Source of the DNA: Roseimaritima sp.
GTDB lineage: Bacteria > Planctomycetota > Planctomycetia > Pirellulales > Pirellulaceae
NCBI GenBank assembly: GCA_007124075.1
Contig: SLFV01000041.1
Location: 1 to 6,021, forward strand
Direction of reading: 5' to 3'
Length of the DNA stretch: 6,021 nt
Of the stretch, positions 1 through 4,530 are shown piece by piece. How positions within the stretch are numbered: the first letter of the stretch is position 1; each line of letters opens with the position of its first letter. The notes below the pieces were generated by a model. The model saw only the letters and a list, made by a program, of their open reading frames with translations. It was not told the DNA's origin and made no database searches. The translations under genes and the position numbers were made by a program.

Positions 1-2
1 AT

Positions 3-464
3 CGGCGATACTTTCTGGTCACGCAGCGCGCGGATGGCTCAGGGAAGCACACGCTTTCGTTCATGACCCAGTTTGGCGTGACCGGGCGAAATACGCCTGT
101 GTTTGAGAACTTCTTCGCCGGTGGTTTTGCAACGCTGCGTGGTTTTGAATTTCGCGGAGCCAACCCGACAATCAATGGTGCCCAAGTGGGAGGTCGGATG
201 AGCTGGATCAACTCGATCGAGTATTCACTGCCTGTGACCGCGGATGATGCCTTCCGTACGGTCGCATTCGTTGACTTTGGCACCGTGGAGCAGGATTTTA
301 ACATCTCCAGTAAAAACTTTCGCGTAGCACCAGGAGTCGGTTTCCGAGTGGCCATCCCAATGATGGGCCCTGCTCCGTTGGCGTTTGATTTTGCCTTCCC
401 GATAGCTCGGGCCGACGATGATATCCGCCAAGTGTTCAGTTTCTATATGAGCGCCGCTCGTTAA
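3..464 (+). CDS. bamA: BamA outer-membrane assembly barrel, C-terminal fragment (5' end outside window)
   Basis: This is the last 153 residues of a BamA/Omp85 protein, which folds and inserts beta-barrel proteins into the outer membrane. The reading frame is open from the first base, so the start, POTRA domains and most of the barrel lie upstream. At fragment residues 32-48 the sequence PVFENFFAGGFATLRGF closely matches the loop-6 region of E. coli BamA (FYENFYAGGSSTVRGF, from memory), including the conserved RGF. Further matches are the strand GGRMSWINSIEYSLPV, then RTVAFVDFGTV, then a PGVGFRVAIP strand and the terminal strand. The C-terminus FSFYMSAAR aligns in length with E. coli FQFNIGKTW but ends in Arg instead of an aromatic residue. 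Another Omp85 member such as TamA is possible, but the loop-6 match favours BamA. The stop is TAA. No gene follows closely, so it probably ends its transcription unit. Confidence 0.88.
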   Translation, partial: RRYFLVTQRADGSGKHTLSFMTQFGVTGRNTPVFENFFAGGFATLRGFEFRGANPTINGAQVGGRMSWINSIEYSLPVTADDAFRTVAFVDFGTVEQDFNISSKNFRVAPGVGFRVAIPMMGPAPLAFDFAFPIARADDDIRQVFSFYMSAAR

Positions 465-497
465 CCTGGATTTATTTACACGGACGCTCGATTTTGT

Positions 498-526
498 CGC
501 AACATGCTGTTTAGTAACGTGTTGCG
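498..526. repeat. Inverted repeat / stem-loop 33 bases after the bamA stop
   Basis: CGCAACATG (498-506) pairs with CGTGTTGCG (518-526), leaving an 11-base loop. Eight of the nine pairs are Watson-Crick and one is T-G. Its position just after bamA suggests a transcript-end or RNA-stability hairpin. No T run follows on either strand, so an intrinsic terminator is not supported. Confidence 0.5.
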
Positions 527-547
527 TCAGCGATCGAAGGGGAACCC

Positions 548-565
548 GGGCGCGATCCCGCGCTC
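548..565. repeat. Short GC-rich stem-loop
   Basis: GGGCGCG (548-554) pairs with CGCGCTC (559-565) around an ATCC tetraloop, with one G-T pair. It lies 21 bases after the preceding hairpin. In GC-rich DNA such a short stem can arise by chance, so its significance rests on its company with the two neighbouring hairpins. Confidence 0.3.
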
Positions 566-676
566 TTCCAGCATCGACCGCTACGATGTTTCCAAAGACT
601 GCGGCCTGGAGATCAATAACGTACGCATCGCAATGGTTGCCGAACACGAAGTCGTGGCGAAACTGTCGGAGCGAGC

Positions 677-709
677 ATGCACCAAAAGAGCTCGTGGTTT
701 TGGGCATGG
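677..709. repeat. Strong 11-bp stem-loop with one bulged A
   Basis: CATGC then CCAAAA (677-681, 683-688) pairs perfectly with TTTTGG then GCATG (699-704, 705-709). A682 is bulged and the loop is 10 bases (689-698, containing GAGCTC). This is the best secondary-structure candidate in the gap. It is too far from bamA (over 210 bases) and from mnmA (about 220 bases) to be an obvious terminator or attenuator. It could belong to a small RNA or to a binding site for a dimeric protein. Confidence 0.45.
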
Positions 710-868
710 GGCCAGGGACGGATCGCAGAACGCAGCCCCGGAGTGATCCTGGCTGGCTTCCTGGCCGTAAACGTTGTTTTTCCAAATGCAAACATCGCAT
801 ACTCGCGTTCGATAGCGCGATTGTTATCCAGGTTGCGTGGTAACGCGCAGCAGAAAATGTGAAAAACG

Positions 869-876
869 GTTACGAT
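869..876 (+). promoter_or_regulatory. Promoter-like element GTTACGAT upstream of mnmA
   Basis: TACGAT at 871-876 resembles a -10 hexamer and ends 52 bases before the mnmA start. The same eight bases occur 51 bases before the next gene (2192-2199). No clear -35 hexamer is visible at the usual spacing, so the call rests on the shared sequence and shared distance. Confidence 0.35.
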
Positions 877-914
877 TACTGCAGGGAGCGAAAGCTTTTC
901 GAAGTTATTCAAGC

Positions 915-919
915 GGAGG
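915..919 (+). promoter_or_regulatory. Ribosome binding site GGAGG that fixes the mnmA TTG start
   Basis: GGAGG lies 9 bases before TTG at 929. The mnmA frame is closed upstream by TGA at 860-862 and has no ATG or GTG between there and 929. The next in-frame ATG, at 950, would remove the first beta strand just before the ATP-binding loop. The ribosome binding site therefore supports the TTG start. Confidence 0.75.
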
Positions 920-928
920 TTTGGGGTC

Positions 929-2089
929 TTGGCACGAATCGTTTTGGCAATGAGCGGGGGGGTCGATTCTAGCGCTGCAGCACATTTATTGGTGCAGCAG
1001 GGGCACGAAGTTATTGGCGTTTTTATGCGTCACGGAGAAGAGTCGACCGCGGCGTGCCAAGTTGATTCGCTGCCGGTGGTCCAGCGGGCTGGGCACAAGC
1101 AAGGTTGTTGTACCGCCAGCGATGCCGCCGATGCCAGACGAGTCGCGCAGCGTCTGGGAATCACGTTTTATTCGCTGAACCTTCAGCGTGATTTTAAGCG
1201 AATTGTTGATTATTTTGTCGACGACTACTCCCGCGGTCGGACCCCCAATCCGTGTGTCCAGTGCAACAATTGGATTAAATTTGGCCGCTTGTTCGATTAC
1301 GCCGATGGGGTGCAGGCCGACTATGTCGCTACGGGGCATTACGCCAGATTGTTGCGTGGGGACGATGGCCAAATGAAATTGATGCGCGGTGTCGATCGCG
1401 GCAAAGACCAGTCCTACGTGTTATACGGGATCAAACGCGAGCGGTTGCAGCGGATGCTGCTACCGGTTGGCGATTTTACAAAGCCCCAAATCAGAGCTTT
1501 GGCGGCCGAGGTGGGTTTGTCGGTCGCGGCCAAAAAAGATAGCCAGGAAATTTGCTTTGTCACCAGTGGGCACCATGCCGATTTCGTGCGTGCGCGACGC
1601 GCCCCCGACGCTCGCTCGACCGGAGGATCATTTGTAACGCTTGACGGCCAGGTAGTCGGGCAGCATCAAGGGTACGAAGCATTCACGGTTGGACAACGCA
1701 AAGGTTTGGGCATTGCACTGGGGGAACCGCATTTCGTCGTCCGGATCGAACCGGAGACGTGCAATGTCGTACTTGGACCACGGCATGCATTACGGCAGCA
1801 AGGTTTAATCGCCTCGGATTGCAATTGGTTGGTTGATCCACCGCCGCTTGGGGAGGCTTTACGCTGCGCGGTGCAGATTCGCTACAACAGTTCACCCAAG
1901 CCTGCCAAAGTGATCTGTGGCGAAGCGGATGGTTCCAGCTTCAGGGTTTATTTCGATCAACCGGAAGAGGGCATCGCACCGGGGCAAGCCGCTGTAGTGT
2001 TCGCCGCAGACCGAGTCCTGGGAGGGGGTTGGATCGCTGCTGCGATTCCATTGGCACAGTCCGATGCTAACCTGATGGAACTACGATGA
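929..2089 (+). CDS. mnmA: tRNA-specific 2-thiouridylase MnmA
   Basis: MnmA uses ATP to adenylate U34 of tRNA-Lys, -Glu and -Gln and then thiolates C2, giving the s2U part of mnm5s2U in the cytoplasm. At 386 residues it is slightly longer than the usual 360-370. Visible motifs are the PP-loop SGGVDSS at 9-15, NPCVQCN at 107-113, GHYAR at 136-140, RGVDRGKDQSYVL from 153, DSQEICF at 204-210 and FTVGQRKGLG at 252-261, followed by the C-terminal beta-barrel domain. Cys112 aligns with E. coli Cys102 and Cys209 with Cys199. Cys109 sits where E. coli has Asp99, making this a CxxC + C protein, the type reported to hold a [4Fe-4S] cluster. An insert at about 36-58 is absent from E. coli MnmA and is followed by a Cys-Cys pair. 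Start is TTG after GGAGG. It stands alone, with gaps on both sides. Confidence 0.96.
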   Translation: MARIVLAMSGGVDSSAAAHLLVQQGHEVIGVFMRHGEESTAACQVDSLPVVQRAGHKQGCCTASDAADARRVAQRLGITFYSLNLQRDFKRIVDYFVDDYSRGRTPNPCVQCNNWIKFGRLFDYADGVQADYVATGHYARLLRGDDGQMKLMRGVDRGKDQSYVLYGIKRERLQRMLLPVGDFTKPQIRALAAEVGLSVAAKKDSQEICFVTSGHHADFVRARRAPDARSTGGSFVTLDGQVVGQHQGYEAFTVGQRKGLGIALGEPHFVVRIEPETCNVVLGPRHALRQQGLIASDCNWLVDPPPLGEALRCAVQIRYNSSPKPAKVICGEADGSSFRVYFDQPEEGIAPGQAAVVFAADRVLGGGWIAAAIPLAQSDANLMELR

Positions 2090-2191
2090 ATCGGCAGTTT
2101 TTATCGGTTAGGTGCAAAGGGGGGAACCCTGAGGTTGAGGAGCTAGTGTTCATTCATAGCGGCTGATTTTCTGCAGTTTCGGGAGATTTTT

Positions 2192-2199
2192 GTTACGAT
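2192..2199 (+). promoter_or_regulatory. Promoter-like element GTTACGAT upstream of the S15 peptidase
   Basis: TACGAT at 2194-2199, preceded by GT and a run of five T (2187-2191), ends 51 bases before the ATG at 2251. It is identical over eight bases to the element before mnmA. A -35 hexamer is not evident. Its presence suggests that the peptidase is transcribed separately from mnmA. Confidence 0.38.
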
Positions 2200-2250
2200 A
2201 GGCCAACGTCTCAACGCAAAAAAGCCAGGGCCGCCCAACGAGAGGAACCG

Positions 2251-4155
2251 ATGAACCATCGCCTGCTGTACGTTTCAGCATCCCCAGGCCAACATCTAAG
2301 CAAATTAGGTGCGGGTCTGTGCCTGATTTTTATTGCGCTAAGCGGTGCGTTCCTGTGGGGGGGGAGCGTTTGCGGCGAAGAAAAACGTCAGGTTTGGGCG
2401 ACGCCGGTATTCGCCGACGGCGAGGCGCAAGTTGTCTCGGCTTTTGGAGATCCAGCCAACTGGATACGTCATGATTTGTGGGTTGAAGCCCCCTTTGACT
2501 CCGACGGTGATGGAAAACCAGACCGTTTGCATGTTTCGGTAACGCGTCCCCAGCAAACCGAGTCCGAGGGATTGAAGTTGCCGGTGATTTATGTCACCAG
2601 TCCCTATTTCGCCGGCACCGGCTCCAATGCACCGGAGTACTTTTGGGACGTGCGTCACGAACTGGGAGAGCAACCGCCCGCCCATGCCGTGGGCCCCGAA
2701 ATAAAACGTCGGGGTGAACGGCCCGTCATTTCCCAGTCGCATACCAAGCAATGGGTGCCGCGTGGCTACATCGTGGTGCATTCCTCCTCACCAGGGACGG
2801 GGCTGTCGCAAGGCTGTCCCACGGTTGGTGGAAGCAACGAGTCGCTGGCCCCCAAGGCCGTGATCGATTGGCTGTGCGGTCGAGCCCCCGGGTATTCTTC
2901 GGTCGACGAAAACGAGGAGGTCCTGGCATACTGGTCCTCTGGTAAGGTTGGCATGACGGGAACATCCTACAATGGGACGCTTCCAATTGCAGCGGCGACC
3001 ACTGGCGTGCAGGGACTGGAGGCGATTATCCCAATTGCTCCCAACACCTCCTACTATCACTACTATCGTTCGCACGGTTTGGTCCGCCACCCTGGCGGTT
3101 ACCTTGGCGAAGATATCGATGTTTTATACGACTTCGTTCACAGCGGGGATTCAGGGCGACGGGACTACTGCAATTGCCAAGTTCGCGACACAGAAATGGC
3201 GGAGGGGATGGACCGGATCACGGGGGATTACAACCAGTTTTGGGCCTCCCGAGATTATTTGAATCAACTTGATCTCGTCACCGCCGCGACGCTGATGGCG
3301 CATGGATTCAATGATTGGAATGTCATGCCCGAGCACAGCTATCGAATCAGTCAGGCATTGAAATCACAAGGCGTCCCCGTTCAGATCTACTACCATCAGG
3401 GCGGCCACGGCGGACCGCCACCGATGCGGTTGATGAATCGTTGGTTCACACGCTATCTACATGGCGTTGAAAATGGGGTTGAAAACGATCCCAAAGCGTG
3501 GATCGTGCGCGAAGGAAGCAAGCAGTCTGACCCAACTCCGTATCCCGATTACCCTCATCCCGACGCAGCGAACGTGAGGTGGTATCTTCAGCCAGGGGCT
3601 CCGGAGCATGGTCGCCTACAGTTGGAGCCTGGCAGGAACGCTGGACGTGAAAGCCTAGTCGACAACGTCTCTTTTGACGGCAGCGCCCTGGCCAAGGCCG
3701 AATGGACCAACCATCGATTGATGTACGTGACCGAAGTTTTCGCGGAACCCGTGCACATTTCCGGCGTGGCGGAATTGACGATCGAACTTGCCTGCGATCG
3801 GCCGGCAGCCAACTTGTCGGTCTGGATGGTTTCCTTGCCTTGGAACGACAAAGCCGGTGCAGACGTGACCGATAACATCATCACGCGAGGCTGGGCTGAC
3901 CTGCGGAATCACCGCTCGTTGACTAAGAGCGAGGCACTGGAACCAGGACGTTTCTATCGGCTGACGTTTTCGTTACAACCGGATGACCAGATTATTCCTG
4001 CGGGCCAGCAAATTGGTTTGATGATTTTCTCCAGCGACCGCGACTTCACGCTTTGGCCAAAGCCGGGGACGGAGCTTACCGTCAATCTAGAGAATTCTTA
4101 TTTATCGGTGCCGATTGTCAGGGGTAGATCCGCAATCCGTTTCGCGGACTCGTGA
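2251..4155 (+). CDS. Exported Xaa-Pro dipeptidyl-peptidase (family S15, PepX/CocE-like)
   Basis: This 634-residue alpha/beta-hydrolase probably removes X-Pro dipeptides from peptides outside the cytoplasmic membrane. A long signal peptide is visible, with a basic start, a hydrophobic core at about 19-38 and possible cleavage after VCG at 42. The catalytic domain spans about 75-405. Ser239 in GTSYNG is the expected nucleophile, Asp355 in AHGFNDWNV the acid and His386 in GGHGG the base. The stretches AATTGVQGLEAIIP and HGFNDWNV resemble lactococcal PepX more than cocaine-esterase CocE (from memory). DSDGDGKPD at 83-91 is a calcium-loop-like motif seen in other S15 proteins. Residues 440-625 fit the PepX C-terminal jelly roll. 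ATG follows AGAGG (2241-2245) at 5 bases. A secreted acyl or ester hydrolase of the same fold is the alternative. It appears to be a single-gene unit. Confidence 0.87.
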   Translation: MNHRLLYVSASPGQHLSKLGAGLCLIFIALSGAFLWGGSVCGEEKRQVWATPVFADGEAQVVSAFGDPANWIRHDLWVEAPFDSDGDGKPDRLHVSVTRPQQTESEGLKLPVIYVTSPYFAGTGSNAPEYFWDVRHELGEQPPAHAVGPEIKRRGERPVISQSHTKQWVPRGYIVVHSSSPGTGLSQGCPTVGGSNESLAPKAVIDWLCGRAPGYSSVDENEEVLAYWSSGKVGMTGTSYNGTLPIAAATTGVQGLEAIIPIAPNTSYYHYYRSHGLVRHPGGYLGEDIDVLYDFVHSGDSGRRDYCNCQVRDTEMAEGMDRITGDYNQFWASRDYLNQLDLVTAATLMAHGFNDWNVMPEHSYRISQALKSQGVPVQIYYHQGGHGGPPPMRLMNRWFTRYLHGVENGVENDPKAWIVREGSKQSDPTPYPDYPHPDAANVRWYLQPGAPEHGRLQLEPGRNAGRESLVDNVSFDGSALAKAEWTNHRLMYVTEVFAEPVHISGVAELTIELACDRPAANLSVWMVSLPWNDKAGADVTDNIITRGWADLRNHRSLTKSEALEPGRFYRLTFSLQPDDQIIPAGQQIGLMIFSSDRDFTLWPKPGTELTVNLENSYLSVPIVRGRSAIRFADS

Positions 4156-4298
4156 ACTGGCAGCCGATTTCATTGGAGAAGCCTGACGATACAGAGAGGA
4201 TACAGGCGGCGGAATCCAGAAGCGGAGGCGACGTTGCCACCCCCGTTAAACTTCCAAAGGATATCCACGGCAGAAGGGTAGCTGACTCACCTTTTTCC

Positions 4299-4306
4299 GT
4301 TATACT
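4299..4306 (+). promoter_or_regulatory. Promoter-like element GTTATACT upstream of the efflux adaptor
   Basis: TATACT at 4301-4306 is a good match to a -10 hexamer and is preceded by GT, as in the two GTTACGAT elements. ACTGCA overlaps its 3' end, and ACTGCA also occurs just after the element before mnmA. CTGACT at 4282-4287 resembles a -35 box but is only 13 bases away, too close for a standard promoter. Confidence 0.38.
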
Positions 4307-4329
4307 GCATTAAAGCGAGTAAAACACCG

Positions 4330-4342
4330 GGTCGTTCCGACC
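4330..4342. repeat. Small hairpin in the predicted leader of the efflux adaptor
   Basis: GGTCG (4330-4334) and CGACC (4338-4342) pair around TTC, and a sixth G-T pair is possible outside. It would lie about 20 bases into a transcript starting after 4306. It is short, and there is no T run for a terminator. Confidence 0.3.
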
Positions 4343-4516
4343 TTGGCGACGCCCGATGGATGACCGACGGACTTTGATCCTCTGTGAAGACTTGTGTGCC
4401 CGCGATATCCACGGAGTGGGTAACAGAAAGTCAGTCCAGAGCGTTTGATTTTCGCCGTGTGTTGCGTGTATTGCTCGTCCCGCCTCTCACCCCGCCTTCC
4501 TATTGTGCTCGACCAC

Positions 4517-4522
4517 GAGGGA
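4517..4522 (+). promoter_or_regulatory. Ribosome binding site GAGGGA that decides the adaptor start
   Basis: GAGGGA is followed by 8 bases and ATG at 4531. The other candidate starts, GTG 4384 and ATG 4543 and 4579, have weaker or no such sites. Starting at 4531 also leaves a sensible lipoprotein signal peptide. Confidence 0.6.
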
Positions 4523-4530
4523 TTCGTCGC

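Larger units (their letters stand above)
465..928. other. 464-base non-coding gap between bamA and mnmA, rich in inverted repeats
   Basis: I find no credible gene here. Several short open frames exist on both strands, but none has a good ribosome binding site or a recognisable protein, and the longest minus-strand frame runs into bamA. The gap contains a 9-bp stem at 498-526, a 7-bp stem at 548-565, an 11-bp stem with one bulged base at 677-709, and a longer-range 7-bp pairing between 711-717 (GGCCAGG) and 760-766 (CCTGGCC). None is followed by a T run, so they are not textbook intrinsic terminators. The last 60 bases hold a promoter-like GTTACGAT and the mnmA ribosome binding site. The gap could be a decayed gene, a long untranslated region, or a structured RNA. 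Confidence 0.6.
4260..4414. repeat. 11-base direct repeat GATATCCACGG, two copies
   Basis: Identical copies lie at 4260-4270 and 4404-4414, 144 bases apart, one on each side of the promoter-like element and hairpin. Each includes the palindrome GATATC. Two copies inside one 375-base gap are unlikely by chance but not conclusive. They could be operator half-sites or coincidence. Confidence 0.3.
4156..4530. other. 375-base gap between the S15 peptidase and the efflux adaptor
   Basis: No convincing gene is seen. The gap holds a promoter-like GTTATACT (4299-4306), a small hairpin (4330-4342), an 11-base direct repeat GATATCCACGG (4260-4270 and 4404-4414), a weak 30-codon open frame (4356-4448) and the ribosome binding site for the adaptor. 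The adaptor frame stays open upstream to a GTG at 4384, but the 49 extra residues do not look like part of the protein. I see no intrinsic terminator after the peptidase. If transcription starts near 4313, the adaptor has a leader of about 220 bases, long enough for regulation. Confidence 0.55.

Noticed and set aside
498..526. Intrinsic terminator for bamA
   Set aside because: The stem is good, but GC content is moderate, the loop is 11 bases and no T tract follows on the + strand; the T run lies before the stem.
225..800. A 191-codon minus-strand open frame across the bamA end and the following gap
   Set aside because: It overlaps 240 bases of clear bamA coding sequence, its protein is rich in Arg, His and Ser with no recognisable motif, and I see no supporting signal for it. 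It looks like an antisense shadow of coding DNA extended into the gap.
504..862. Three overlapping plus-strand frames of 61-85 codons in the same gap
   Set aside because: They overlap one another in different frames, lack good ribosome binding sites and show no domain or signal features, so at most one could be real and none can be chosen.
613..912. A 99-codon minus-strand open frame in the bamA-mnmA gap, with a hydrophobic start
   Set aside because: It needs a TTG start, runs over the promoter-like element and hairpins, and its protein resembles nothing I know. It is too weak to list as a gene.
2125..2136. AACC-CTGA-GGTT as a terminator after mnmA
   Set aside because: The stem is only four pairs and no T run follows.
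2338..3336. Several minus- and plus-strand frames of 60-147 codons inside the S15 peptidase gene
   Set aside because: All lie inside a gene with clear catalytic motifs from end to end and have no features of their own.
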